Below, one piece after another: positions 1 through 8,959 of a stretch of 64,000 nucleotides of DNA (the first letter of the stretch is position 1; every line of letters begins with the position of its first letter). Position numbers and translations under genes: made by a program. The notes under the pieces are model-generated. The model was not told the origin of the DNA. It saw only the letters and a program-made list of their open reading frames with translations, and did not search any database. Source of the DNA: Microbacterium suwonense (GTDB lineage Bacteria; Actinomycetota; Actinomycetes; Actinomycetales; Microbacteriaceae); assembly GCF_030296555.1 (NCBI RefSeq), contig NZ_AP027728.1, positions 248,001-312,000 of the forward strand. The letters run 5' to 3'.

Positions 1-2721
1 ATGGGAAGCCCGCGAGCGAGGTCGCGACCGAAACCCGGCGTGGAGCATTGCCTCAGTTCCGCAGGCCCTGGTCGATGCGTTTTCATCGCGTTCGAGACAC
101 ATTGATGAGGAGAAGGATCGTCTCATCGCGGCGTACGTCGAGAAGCACGGCAGGCAGCCATCCAGTGCGAGGATCATCAAGCTGCGTGCTCAGGCGACAC
201 TCGCGACGCGGCCGGAGAAGGAGATCCATTCGCTCGCTGACCTCACTGACCGCTGGCGGCAACGCGCTGGGGCGATCCTGGAGGAAGGCGCGACGAGCTG
301 GGCGCGAACGGTTGTCGCCAACGATGCGCCAATGTTGTTACGTGCAGACGATATGCCAGTGGACGTCATCGCGAACCTCGGCTCGAGCGTGGTCGCGACT
401 GTAGGGGAGAAGCGCTCCACCTGGCGACGCTGGAACCTCACCGCCGAGGCGGCCCGCCAGACAATGGGGTATCGCTTTGCGAGCACGCGCGACCGCGAGG
501 CGGTGATCGGCATGGTCGTGGATGCTGCCGAGAGTGCATCATTCCGGTTGACGCCGCCCGAGCTGGCATCCAGTCCCGCAGTCTTCCGACGTGCCGATGA
601 GTCGTCGGTGTTCCGCCCGAAGCATTCCACCGTCTTCTCATCAGGGGAACTGCTCGACGCCGAGGACCGATTGCTGCAGCTCTCACGCACGACGTCGGGC
701 CCCACGATTCCGCTGGCGACCATCGAACGAGTTTCGCGGAAGCCGGACGGTGAGCGACGGATGCTCGGCGTTGATCAAGCATCCGCGCTGGCGGCGATCG
801 CCGTGTCTGGACGTGTGGTCGACGTGCTGGTCGGCCCCGCCGGAGCAGGAAAGACGACAGCGATGAGCGCGCTCCGGCAGGCGTGGGAAAAGGAACACGG
901 CCCCGGCTCTGTTGTCGGACTCGCGCCCTCGTCGGGCGCGGCCGAGGTGCTCGGCGAAGACCTCGGGATCGTGACTGAGAACACCGCGAAGTGGTGGCAG
1001 ACACACCTCCAAACCGGTGAGACGTTTACCGCGAATCAGCTCGTGATCATCGACGAGGCATCCCTTGCCGGAACGCTGTCACTTGACCGCATCGTCGGGC
1101 TCGCGGCGGACACTGGAGCGAAGGTGTTGCTCGTTGGTGACTACGCGCAGCTCCAAGCTGTGGACGCGGGCGGTGCGTTCGGGCTTCTCGCTCACGACCG
1201 TGACGACGTCGCCGAACTCGTCGACGTGCACCGTTTCACACACGACTGGGAGAAGCGCGCCTCCTCGACCTCCGCCACGGTCGCGCCGAAGTGCTCGACA
1301 CCTACGCGGAGCGCGGCCGCATCGTTGAGGGTGACACCGAAGCCATGATCGAGGCCGCGTACGCTGCATGGCGGACCGACCAACTCGTCGGGCGGGCGAC
1401 CGTGCTCGTCTCTGACTCGAACGAATCGGTCACTGCGCTCAACACTCGTGCACGTACAGCCCTGATCCTCGATGGTGTCGTGCGCGGCCCGCGCGAAGTT
1501 GACCTGCACGACGGCACCCAAGCGGCGAACGGCGACGTCGTGATCACGCGTAAGAACGATCGGCGACTTCGGGCAGCTGGAAGCTGGGTACGCAATGGTG
1601 ACCGCTGGCACGTTCTCGATGTTCGCACGGATGGTTCGATGCTCATTCGACGGGAAGGACGCTCACGAGGAGCCAACCTGCTGCTCCCGGCAGACTACGT
1701 CGCCGAGCACGTCGATCTCGGCTACGCTGTCACCTCCTTCCGCGCCCAAGGCCTGACCACTGACACAGCGCATGTACTTGTGGATGCTTCGCTGACGCGC
1801 GAGAGCCTGTACGTCGCAATGACCCGGGGTCGCGACGCGAACATCGCCTACGTCGCAGTCGACAAGCCCGATGACTCCCACGTAGGTCCGCACCCCGGCG
1901 ACCATGGGGAGGCCACCGCACAGAGCGTTCTGAGTGGTGTGCTCCAGCACGTGGGCGCCGAGCTGTCTGCGCACGAAACCCTCGCTGCCGAGCAAGAGCT
2001 CTGGGGAACCATCGCCCAGCTCGCCGCCGAGTACGAGACGATCGCCGCTGCCGCGCAGCGCGACCGGTGGGCGTCGCTGATCAGGTCCTCCGGGCTGAGC
2101 GCCGAGCAAGCGGAGAGTGTGGTCGATTCTGATGCGTTCGGGCCGCTTACCGCTGAGCTACGCCGGGCTGAGGCTAACAACCACGACGTCGAGCGACTGC
2201 TGCCTCGTCTCGTGCGTGCGCGCGACTTCGGTGACGCCGACGACATCGCCGCGGTGCTGCGTCACCGTGTGGCTACTGCAACCACACGACCCGCCGGATC
2301 GGGGCGCATCAAGAAGCCCGCGAGGCTCATCGCTGGCCTCATTCCCGAAGCGACCGGTGCGATGAACGAGGAGATGCAACGCTCACTCACGGAGCGTGCG
2401 GAGCTGATCGAAGAGCGGGCAGACGCACTCCTCAGCGCGGCAATTACTGATTCAGCGCCATGGTTGACGGCAGTCACCGCCGAGCCTGGCGATCTGCGCA
2501 GCCTCAACGTCTGGCGCCGCAACGCTCGCGTGGTCGCCGCTTATCGCGATCGGTACGGAGTCACGGCAGCGACACCTCTCGGGCCCACTCCCGATGCCAC
2601 AACCCAGAAGGTTGACCGTGCACGCGCTGAGGGTGCGCTTCGCTCGATCGAAGGACTGGCACGATCGTCGTGGGAGGGGTCACGATCAAGCGCCAGACCG
2701 GCTGAGGTCCCGAGGCTTTGA
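1..2721 (+). CDS. MobF/TraA-type conjugative relaxase-helicase, C-terminal part (5' truncated by window, frameshifted)
   Basis: This is the helicase half of a conjugative relaxase of the TrwC/TraA (MobF) family, which nicks and unwinds plasmid or ICE DNA for transfer. It is open from base 2 in frame 2; the N-terminal relaxase domain lies outside the window. RecD-like helicase motifs are visible: Walker A GPAGAGKTT near 832-858, Walker B VIIDEAS near 1045-1065, motif III GDYAQLQAV near 1137-1163, and the C-terminal block LYVAMTRGRD near 1807-1836. The reading frame breaks at 1263-1264, where one missing C moves it from frame 2 to frame 1; with the base restored the protein runs to 2721. The remaining C-terminal ~290 residues show no domain I recognise. 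Codon choice is less GC3-extreme than in the genes after 4 kb, consistent with foreign origin. Confidence 0.88.
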
Positions 2722-2788
2722 CCCCGAGACCGTCTCGATGTCGGTGCTGCCCAGTATCCTGGGCGTAACCTTCTCGAACTCCGATCGC

Positions 2789-2817
2789 TTGCTCGGTCTG
2801 CGGAGTACGCGTAGGAT
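2789..2817 (+). promoter_or_regulatory. Candidate promoter for the DUF3800 gene
   Basis: TTGCTC at 2789-2794 and TAGGAT at 2812-2817 are separated by 17 bases, a plausible sigma-70-type pair. Transcription from here would start near 2824 and give a leader of about 70 bases that contains the hairpin at 2851-2875. This is sequence resemblance only. Confidence 0.4.
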
Positions 2818-2850
2818 TGGGCCTGGACGCGCATTTGCGCTCCACTTCCG

Positions 2851-2875
2851 AGGCCCGTGTTTCTGACACGGGCCT
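2851..2875 (+). promoter_or_regulatory. Perfect 10-bp hairpin in the leader of the DUF3800 gene (terminator or attenuator)
   Basis: AGGCCCGTGT (2851-2860) pairs perfectly with ACACGGGCCT (2866-2875) around the loop TTCTG. It lies 130 bases after the relaxase stop and 11 bases before the Shine-Dalgarno GGAGG (2887-2891) of the next gene. The downstream T content is weak (TCGTGTTTCC). It may end relaxase transcription, or act as a leader element if the promoter at 2789-2817 is real. Confidence 0.6.
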
Positions 2876-2896
2876 TCGTGTTTCCTGGAGGAATGA

Positions 2897-3772
2897 TTGT
2901 ACATCGGCTACTTCGACGAGTTCGGTCACAACGGCCTCTACGTCAGCAGGGAGCACGAGTCGTACAAGACCCATCCAGTATTCGGTCTCGGGGGCTTCAT
3001 CATCCCGGTGGACAACGTGCGTGAACTCTCCGGCGCGTTCCGATACATCAAAGAGTCCGGACTCAAAGAAGAGATCGACGTCAAGGTGATCTCGCAAGGG
3101 AAGAAGGTTGAGCACTGGGAGAAGAAGGGATCGGCCCTCCTCACCACGCAGAACGTTGAGAAGTACCGCGAGGTACGCCGCATCATTGGACGTGTACTCA
3201 CGAAGCTCGAACAGTTGGACGCAAAGGTCGTCTTCTACGGTCAGGAGAAGCCGCGCGGAGGCCCCGAGGCGATCTCAGAGACCAATGCTAAACGGTACGA
3301 CCACGCCATGAAGCAGCTCATCCAGCGGATCCACTGGAATCTCCCCGATGGAGAGAATCTCATGATGATCCTCGATAAGCAGGGTGACCGGGAACGTCTC
3401 GAAGTGTTCGCGGGTGCGGCCTCGTTCATGTTCTCCCACGAGAACGCCACACGGTTGCTGGAGCCCCCGATGGAGGTTGAGAGCCACCTCTACCAAACAG
3501 TGCAGTGCGCAGATTGGATCTGTGCATTGCTGGGCCGCATCGCTGCCTACAAGTTCGACCCTGATTTCGAAGAGTTCAAGTGGGCGCCCAAGTACTTCGG
3601 CGATCGTCTTGCACGAGTCACGAGTGACAGCAGCAAAGTCCGTGCTGAAAGCGGCGGCAAGGACCTCTACCCGAGATACATGGGCAACTTCACCACCTGC
3701 TATGACCCAGTGCGTGTGCCAGCATCGAGAGGTTCCCTGCAAGCGCTGAAGGATCGCTTCTCAAACCAGTAG
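2897..3772 (+). CDS. DUF3800 domain protein
   Basis: A 291-residue protein of the DUF3800 family, whose molecular function is not established; members are common on mobile elements. The family landmarks are all present: the N-terminal Y-x-D-E-x-G motif (MYIGYFDEFGHNG), a central strand ending in Asp (MMILDKQGDRER), and the C-terminal Q-x-A-D motif (TVQCADWICALLGR). These acidic residues suggest a metal-dependent fold, which is inference. The start is TTG at 2897, chosen because GGAGG at 2887-2891 sits five bases upstream and because the family motif begins directly at this residue; the ATG at 2893 is in another frame. It follows the relaxase on the same strand and is not frameshifted. Confidence 0.85.
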   Translation: MYIGYFDEFGHNGLYVSREHESYKTHPVFGLGGFIIPVDNVRELSGAFRYIKESGLKEEIDVKVISQGKKVEHWEKKGSALLTTQNVEKYREVRRIIGRVLTKLEQLDAKVVFYGQEKPRGGPEAISETNAKRYDHAMKQLIQRIHWNLPDGENLMMILDKQGDRERLEVFAGAASFMFSHENATRLLEPPMEVESHLYQTVQCADWICALLGRIAAYKFDPDFEEFKWAPKYFGDRLARVTSDSSKVRAESGGKDLYPRYMGNFTTCYDPVRVPASRGSLQALKDRFSNQ

Positions 3773-3835
3773 CGGACCGGCGCGATTTTCGCTCAGCGAG
3801 TAGAATCGAGGTGTGCCACGCACCGCTGGACAGCA

Positions 3836-3967
3836 GTGGACACACAGCCTGTTTCAGAGTGGCACGCAGAGGGCACGGCCCCGCTGCGGGCCCCGAAGTT
3901 CCGCGTGATCACGCGGCCCATGACGAGTACTGGGACTTCTGACCACCCCTGGCCAGGCGATATCTGA
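3836..3967 (+). CDS. Possible small ORF, 43 residues
   Basis: A GTG-initiated frame runs from 3836 to a stop at 3967 and contains the coding-like stretch LRAPKFRVITRPM, with strongly GC-ending codons in its central part. A competing GTG at 3811 in another frame gives a different 43-residue peptide ending DEYWDF, preceded by TAGAAT (3801-3806). I cannot decide which frame, if either, is translated, and I recognise neither product. The stretch lies between the DUF3800 gene and a strong hairpin, where the mobile region gives way to chromosome-like sequence. Confidence 0.22.
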   Translation: MDTQPVSEWHAEGTAPLRAPKFRVITRPMTSTGTSDHPWPGDI

Positions 3968-3972
3968 AACGG

Positions 3973-4018
3973 AAATGCCCCGGCGGCTGCTCCTCTCGAG
4001 CGGTTCGCCGGGGCGTTT
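3973..4018 (+). terminator. Strong hairpin terminator
   Basis: AAATGCCCCGGCG (3973-3985) pairs with CGCCGGGGCGTTT (4006-4018), 13 base pairs including one wobble, around a 20-base loop. The A-rich left foot and TTT right foot give it a bidirectional terminator look. It separates the mobile-element genes from the DoxX-like gene starting at 4062. Confidence 0.7.
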
Positions 4019-4061
4019 GGCATATGTGCCACACTCGATCACGACACCGAGGAGCGTCCTT

Positions 4062-4547
4062 ATGGCCAGTGCGCGCGTGAAGCAGGGTCGCAGAGCGGCC
4101 CGCATCGGCCCGGCATCCGACACGGGACATGGCAGCACTCCCACGCGAACCGCAGCGCGGTGGGGTCTCGCCGTCCTGCTCGGCGCGGCGGGCATCGGAC
4201 ATCTCAGCTGGGGGAGGCGTGGCTTCCGCATCACGGTGCCGGACTGGGCGGTGCGGGTGCTGCGTCTGGACAAGGATGCGATCGTCATTGCATCCGGTGT
4301 CGTCGAACTCCTGCTCGCCGCCGCGCTGTTGATGTTGCCGAACGAGCGCACCCGCGTCGGCAGGATCGTCGCGGCATTCTTCGTCGCCGTGTTCCCGGGC
4401 AACGTGCATCAGTGGCGTACAGGCCGCTCGGCGCCGCTGCTGGACACCGATCGCCGCCGCTTCATCCGACTGCTCCTGCAGCCCGTCTTCATCGTCTGGG
4501 CGCTGTGGAGCACGGCGTCTTTCAACGGCCGCCGACACGGTTCCTGA
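4062..4547 (+). CDS. DoxX-like integral membrane protein
   Basis: A 161-residue membrane protein of the DoxX-like superfamily. Roughly four hydrophobic segments are visible (about residues 34-48, 67-90, 98-113 and 136-150), and the loop FPGNVHQW is characteristic of this family. Start: ATG at 4062 with AGGAG at 4050-4054; the frame remains open upstream, but there it overlaps the terminator hairpin. The function of DoxX-like proteins varies (redox-linked membrane proteins), and no substrate can be inferred. It is followed after 18 bases by a desaturase gene, so the two may be co-transcribed. Confidence 0.75.
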   Translation: MASARVKQGRRAARIGPASDTGHGSTPTRTAARWGLAVLLGAAGIGHLSWGRRGFRITVPDWAVRVLRLDKDAIVIASGVVELLLAAALLMLPNERTRVGRIVAAFFVAVFPGNVHQWRTGRSAPLLDTDRRRFIRLLLQPVFIVWALWSTASFNGRRHGS

Positions 4548-4565
4548 ACGTATACCTCCCGCCGT

Positions 4566-5774
4566 ATGTCACCCCGCGTACGCTGGGAAAAAGCGATCGG
4601 CAACTGCCCTTGGCTTCCAAAGCTCAAGGGCTCCGATCGACTGGAGAATCTCATCTCTCTCACTCAGATCGAAACGACCGCGGCGTCGAAGACGACCTAC
4701 GGTCCGATCCGTCAGACCTATTCCGGCAACGCCGATTTCCCGCCGATGGCACGTGCATACAAAGAGGTCATGCACGTCGTCCGTGAGATGGGGCTGCTGC
4801 AGCGCACCCCCATCTTCTACACACTCGTCGGCGCCGCGATCCTGCTCGGCTTCGCAGGCTGCGTGACCGGCTTCATCCTGCTCGGCGACAGCTGGTTCCA
4901 GCTGCTGATCGCCGCCGCGCTCGGCATCCTGTTCACCCAGGTCGCCTTCCTCGCGCACGAGGCCGCCCATCGCCAGATCCTGGCCGACGGGCCATCGAAC
5001 TTCCGCCTCGCCCGCATCCTCGCGGGCGTGGTCGGGATGAGCTACTCCTGGTGGGACTCCAAGCACACCAAGCACCACGGCAACCCGAACATGGTCGGCA
5101 AGGACCCTGACATCGAGGTCGACACCATCTCGTTCCTCGAGGAGGATGCGGCACGCTCGCGCGGCGTCATCCGCTGGATCACCAAGCGTCAGGGCTGGCT
5201 GTTCTTCCCGCTGCTGACGCTCGAGGGGCTGAACCTGCACCGACTGAGCTTCCAGCACCTGTTCTCACGGGGCACCGTCAAGGGCCGCTGGACCGAACTG
5301 GGCATCATCACCCTGCGCTTCGCGCTGCTGCTGACGCCGCTGTTCCTGTTCCTGCCGCTCGGCATGGCCTTCGCCTTCTTCGGTGTGATGGTGGCCGTGT
5401 TCGGCGTGTACATGGGCGCATCGTTCGCCCCGAACCACAAGGGCATGCCGATCATCGCCCCCGACGCTCGCTTGGACTTCTTCTCGAAGCAGGTGCGCAC
5501 CTCGCGCAACGTCACCGGCGGCTGGTGGGCGACCTGGATGTTCGGCGGCCTGAACTACCAGGTCGAGCACCACCTGTTCCCGAACATGTCGCGACTGAAC
5601 CTCTCGCGAGCACGCGAGATCGTCAAGGACTACTGCTCCGCGAACGACGTGCCGTACACCGAGACGACCGTGCTGCGGTCCTACGGCATCGTCATCCAGT
5701 ACCTCAACCGGGTCGGCCTCGCCGCGGGCGACCCCTTCGACTGCCCCGTCGCCGCGCAGTTCGGCCGGGCCTGA
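4566..5774 (+). CDS. Membrane fatty-acid desaturase (acyl-lipid/acyl-CoA type)
   Basis: An integral-membrane, di-iron fatty-acid desaturase that introduces a double bond into acyl chains using O2 and an electron donor. The three histidine boxes are complete: HEAAH, HTKHH and QVEHHLF, the last typical of the acyl-lipid/front-end desaturase family. Hydrophobic pairs flank the boxes. The first ATG of the frame is 4566, but the first ~29 residues look unlike a conserved N-terminus. A good ribosome site (GGAG, 4643-4646) sits six bases before ATC at 4653, where the family-like sequence begins, and no ATG, GTG or TTG is in frame there. The start is therefore uncertain (4566, or about 4653). The gene is probably involved in membrane fluidity. 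Confidence 0.92.
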   Translation: MSPRVRWEKAIGNCPWLPKLKGSDRLENLISLTQIETTAASKTTYGPIRQTYSGNADFPPMARAYKEVMHVVREMGLLQRTPIFYTLVGAAILLGFAGCVTGFILLGDSWFQLLIAAALGILFTQVAFLAHEAAHRQILADGPSNFRLARILAGVVGMSYSWWDSKHTKHHGNPNMVGKDPDIEVDTISFLEEDAARSRGVIRWITKRQGWLFFPLLTLEGLNLHRLSFQHLFSRGTVKGRWTELGIITLRFALLLTPLFLFLPLGMAFAFFGVMVAVFGVYMGASFAPNHKGMPIIAPDARLDFFSKQVRTSRNVTGGWWATWMFGGLNYQVEHHLFPNMSRLNLSRAREIVKDYCSANDVPYTETTVLRSYGIVIQYLNRVGLAAGDPFDCPVAAQFGRA

Positions 5775-5791
5775 GCCTCGGAGCGGCTCAG
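5771..5791 (+). terminator. Small hairpin at the desaturase stop codon
   Basis: CTGAGCC (5771-5777) pairs with GGCTCAG (5785-5791) around a seven-base loop; the stem begins at the desaturase stop codon. No T-tract follows. It lies between the convergent desaturase and pgi genes. A coding-like minus-strand stretch at 5776-5880 is discussed under rejected items. Confidence 0.35.
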
Positions 5792-5910
5792 CCGTCCAGC
5801 GATCAGGCCGCCGAGTAGCCGCTCCGCGTGAGCGCGCGCCAAAGGCGTGGCGTTCGGAGGCAGAGGGATCTCGTCGGCGGTCGTGATGCGCTATGCGCCC
5901 GGATGCCGTC

Positions 5911-7592
5911 TCACGGCCGCCGGTGCTCCTGGTAGTACGCCAGCAGAGCCTGCGTGGAGGCGTCCTGCGCGGCGAGCGCCTCGGCGTCCCCTTCGATGGC
6001 CGGGGCGATCTGCAGAGCGAGCTGCTTGCCGAGCTCCACACCCCACTGGTCGAAGGAGTTGATGCCCCAGATCACGCCCTGCGTGAAGGTGATGTGCTCG
6101 TACAGCGCGATGAGCTGTCCGAGCACGGAGGGCGTCAGCGAATCCGCGAAGATCGACGTCGTCGGTCGGTTGCCGCTGAACGTGCGCGCCGCGACCAGCG
6201 CGCCCGTCGTGCCCTCCGCCTGGACCTCTTCGGCCGTCTTGCCGAACGCCAGCGCCTTGGTCTGTGCGAGGAAGTTCGCCAGGAACAGTCCGTGCACGTC
6301 GCGCCCGTCGTCCTGCAGTGGGTAGGCGGGGTTCGCGAAGGCGATGAAGTCGGCGGGGATCAGTCGTGTGCCCTGGTGGATCAGCTGGTAGAACGCATGT
6401 TGGCCGTTGGTGCCCGGCTCTCCCCAGAAGACCTCGCCGGTGGTCGTGGTCACCGGCGACCCGTCCCACCGGACCGACTTGCCGTTGGATTCCATGGTCA
6501 GCTGCTGCAGGTACGCGGCGAAGCGGCTCAGCTGCTGTGCATACGGCAGCACGGCGTGCGACTGCGCGCCGAGGAAGTTCGAGTACCAGACGTTCAGCAG
6601 TCCCATCAGCACCGGCACGTTGCGCTCGAGCGGAGTGGTGCGCACGTGCTCGTCGACGGCGTGGAAGCCGGCCAGCAGTTCGCGGAACGCAGCCGGACCG
6701 AACACCACCGCCAGCGACAGGCCGATCGCCGAGTCGACCGAGTAGCGCCCGCCCACCCAGTCCCAGAAGCCGAAGGCGTTCTTCGTGTCGATGCCGAAGT
6801 CGGCCACCTTGTCGAGGGCGGTCGAGACGGCCACGAAGTGGTGCGCGACAGCGTCCGTCCTGCTCTGCTCGTCGTCGCCGATCGCGCCGGATGCTGCCAG
6901 CCCCGCCCACAGCCAGTCGCGCGCGAGGCGCGCGTTGGTCAGCGTCTCCAGGGTCGTGAAGGTCTTCGAGGCGACGATGAACAGCGTGGTCTCGGGGTCG
7001 AGGTCGGCGGTCTTCTGCGCCAGGTCGGTGGGATCGATGTTCGAGACGAAGCGCGCCTGGATCCCGGCATCCGCGTACGGCTTGAGCGCCTCGTAGACCA
7101 TCACCGGGCCGAGGTCCGAGCCGCCGATGCCGATGTTGACGACGTGCGTGACCTTCTTGCCCGTCACGCCCTGCCACTCCCCGGAGCGCACCCGGTCCGC
7201 GAACGCGGAGAGCGAGGACAGCACCGACTGCACATCGGCATCCACGTCCTGGCCGTCCACGACCAGCGCCGGCGACACGCCCGCAGGGCGGCGCAGGGCG
7301 GTGTGCAGCACTGCGCGGTCCTCGGTGGTGTTGATGTGCTCACCGGCCAGCATGGCGGCGAATCGCTCGGCGACGCCGGTCTGCTCGGCCAGGCGCACCA
7401 GGGCGGCCACGATCTCGTCGGTCACGAGGTTCTTCGACAGATCCACATGCAGGTCGGCGAGCTCCAGGCTCAGCTTCTGGACCCGGTCGGGGTCGGAGGC
7501 GAACCAGGCGCGCAGATCGGGGAGAAGCCCTCGTGCAGTGCGGTGAGCTCGGCCCAGGCGGAGGTTGTCGTCGAGTCGATGGGAGCGGTCAT
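5911..7592 (-). CDS. pgi: Glucose-6-phosphate isomerase (frameshifted near N-terminus)
   Basis: Interconverts glucose 6-phosphate and fructose 6-phosphate in glycolysis, in the cytosol. Recognisable pgi blocks: [34 protein letters not shown] (catalytic His) and the C-terminal [10 protein letters not shown]. The reading frame starts at ATG 7592 ([11 protein letters not shown]...) and is broken at the GGGG run 7519-7522, where one base is missing; restoring it joins EGFSP to DLRAWF and gives 560 residues, the usual length. Upstream, TAACGT (7600-7605 on the minus strand) lies seven bases before the ATG, so the transcript is probably leaderless. It is divergent from the sulfurtransferase gene. 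Confidence 0.93.
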
Positions 7593-7690
7593 GAAAGCAA
7601 CGTTAGCGCCGGATTCGGCTGTGCGGGATCTCGGAGTCACGTAGCGTTGGCGGTGAGGGAAACAACCATGCCCGAGCAGATGGGGTGCGC

Positions 7691-8530
7691 ATGACGACCA
7701 GGCAGAGTCCGCTGATCTCGGCGGCCGAGCTGCGGGAGCGGCTGGACGAGGTGCACGTGCTCGACGCACGCTGGCAGCTGGGGCGCGACGACGGTTATGA
7801 GCAGCATCTGGCCGGCCACATCCCCGGTGCGGTCTTCATCGATGTGGAGCGCGAGCTGTCGCGCCATGGCGAGCCCGCTGAAGGTCGGCATCCGCTGCCT
7901 GATGACACCGCCCTCGCGGCCTCCGCCCGACGCTGGGGCATCCGTTCCGGCGTCCCGGTCGTGATCTACGACGACGTGCGGATGCTGGCGGCGTCGCGCG
8001 CCTGGTGGGCGCTGCGCCGTGCGGGTCTGCACGATGTGCGGGTGCTGGACGGCGGCTGGCCGGCTTGGCTTGCTGTGGGCGGAGAGGCCGAGACCGGAGC
8101 AGTGCCGACGCCGGAAGGCGATGTGGCGCTCACTTCGCCTGGTCGTGCGGGAACCATCGACACGGATGGCGTCGCCGGCTGGCCCCAGACGGGTGTGCTG
8201 CTCGATGCGCGCGCGGCCGAGCGGTACCGCGGCGAGACCGAGCCGATCGATCCGATCGCGGGGCACATCCCCGGGGCACGGAACCTTCCGATCGGACGCA
8301 TGCTCACCGATGACGGGTGCTTCCGACCGGCATCCGACATCGCCGCCGCATTCGACGAGGTCGGGGTCGACGGGACCATACCCGTCGCGGCATATTGCGG
8401 CTCGGGAATCACCGCGGCGCAGCTCGCACTCGCCGGCGCCATCGTCGGGCGGGAGCTGACCGTGTACCCGGGTTCATGGAGCGCCTGGTCGAACACACCC
8501 GGGCTGCCCGTCGCCGTCGGCGAGGCCTGA
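7691..8530 (+). CDS. sseA: Thiosulfate / 3-mercaptopyruvate sulfurtransferase (rhodanese, two-domain)
   Basis: A 279-residue tandem rhodanese that transfers sulfane sulfur from thiosulfate or 3-mercaptopyruvate to acceptors such as cyanide or thiols. Domain 1 (about 9-130) is the inactive regulatory half; domain 2 (about 155-275) carries the active-site loop CGSGIT with the catalytic Cys. Conserved HIPGA blocks occur in both halves (GHIPGAVFID and GHIPGARNLP). Start ATG 7691 is preferred over GTG 7685 by family N-termini. It is divergent from pgi. The CGSGxT loop type is shared by both substrate classes, so the substrate is not settled. Confidence 0.85.
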   Translation: MTTRQSPLISAAELRERLDEVHVLDARWQLGRDDGYEQHLAGHIPGAVFIDVERELSRHGEPAEGRHPLPDDTALAASARRWGIRSGVPVVIYDDVRMLAASRAWWALRRAGLHDVRVLDGGWPAWLAVGGEAETGAVPTPEGDVALTSPGRAGTIDTDGVAGWPQTGVLLDARAAERYRGETEPIDPIAGHIPGARNLPIGRMLTDDGCFRPASDIAAAFDEVGVDGTIPVAAYCGSGITAAQLALAGAIVGRELTVYPGSWSAWSNTPGLPVAVGEA

Positions 8531-8581
8531 CGCAACCCGTTCGAGGGGCCGGCGGCGATCCCGGTCGTCTACGCTGTGAGC

Positions 8582-8959
8582 ATGGGATACCTGGTCTCGC
8601 TGCTGGTGGTGGCGCTGATGGTGTTCGCTCTGGTGGACATCATCCGTCGCGACGACTCGCAGGTGAAGTACATGCCGAAGTTGGTCTGGCTGCTGCTGGT
8701 GATCCTGCTGCCCTTCATCGGGAGCGTGCTGTGGTTCGGCATCGGACGGGAATACCCCGAGGGCGGCATCCGGCTCGAACGCCCCGCGCGCCGGGAAGCC
8801 GCCCGGCCGTCTCAGCCGACTGCGCCGACCGTGCCGATCGACACCCGCACCACCGAGCAGCAGATCGCGGATCTCGATCGCGAGATCGAGGAGTGGCGGC
8901 TGCGGCAGGAGATCGCGAAGCGCAAGCGCGAGCGCGGGGAGTCAGCGGACGAGGCCTGA
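8582..8959 (+). CDS. PLDc_N-type small membrane protein
   Basis: A 125-residue protein with two N-terminal hydrophobic helices and the motif ALVDIIRRDDSQVKYMPKLVW followed by LLPFIGSVLWF, the hallmark of the phospholipase D N-terminal-like domain (PLDc_N) seen in short actinobacterial membrane proteins. The C-terminal half is charged and probably a cytosolic helix (TEQQIADLDREIEEW). Function unknown. TACGCT at 8570-8575 lies six bases before ATG 8582, so the message is probably leaderless. Its 3' end overlaps the convergent SDR gene by 18 bases. Confidence 0.75.
   Translation: MGYLVSLLVVALMVFALVDIIRRDDSQVKYMPKLVWLLLVILLPFIGSVLWFGIGREYPEGGIRLERPARREAARPSQPTAPTVPIDTRTTEQQIADLDREIEEWRLRQEIAKRKRERGESADEA

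Noticed and set aside
438..1004. Minus-strand arginine-rich frames opposite the relaxase
   Set aside because: Antisense to the helicase motifs and without recognisable domains.
5776..5890. Minus-strand coding-like stretch (DEIPLPPNATPLARAHAERL...) between desaturase and pgi
   Set aside because: High GC3 but bounded upstream by a TAG stop with no usable start codon nearby; it may be a decayed gene fragment, not supportable as a gene.
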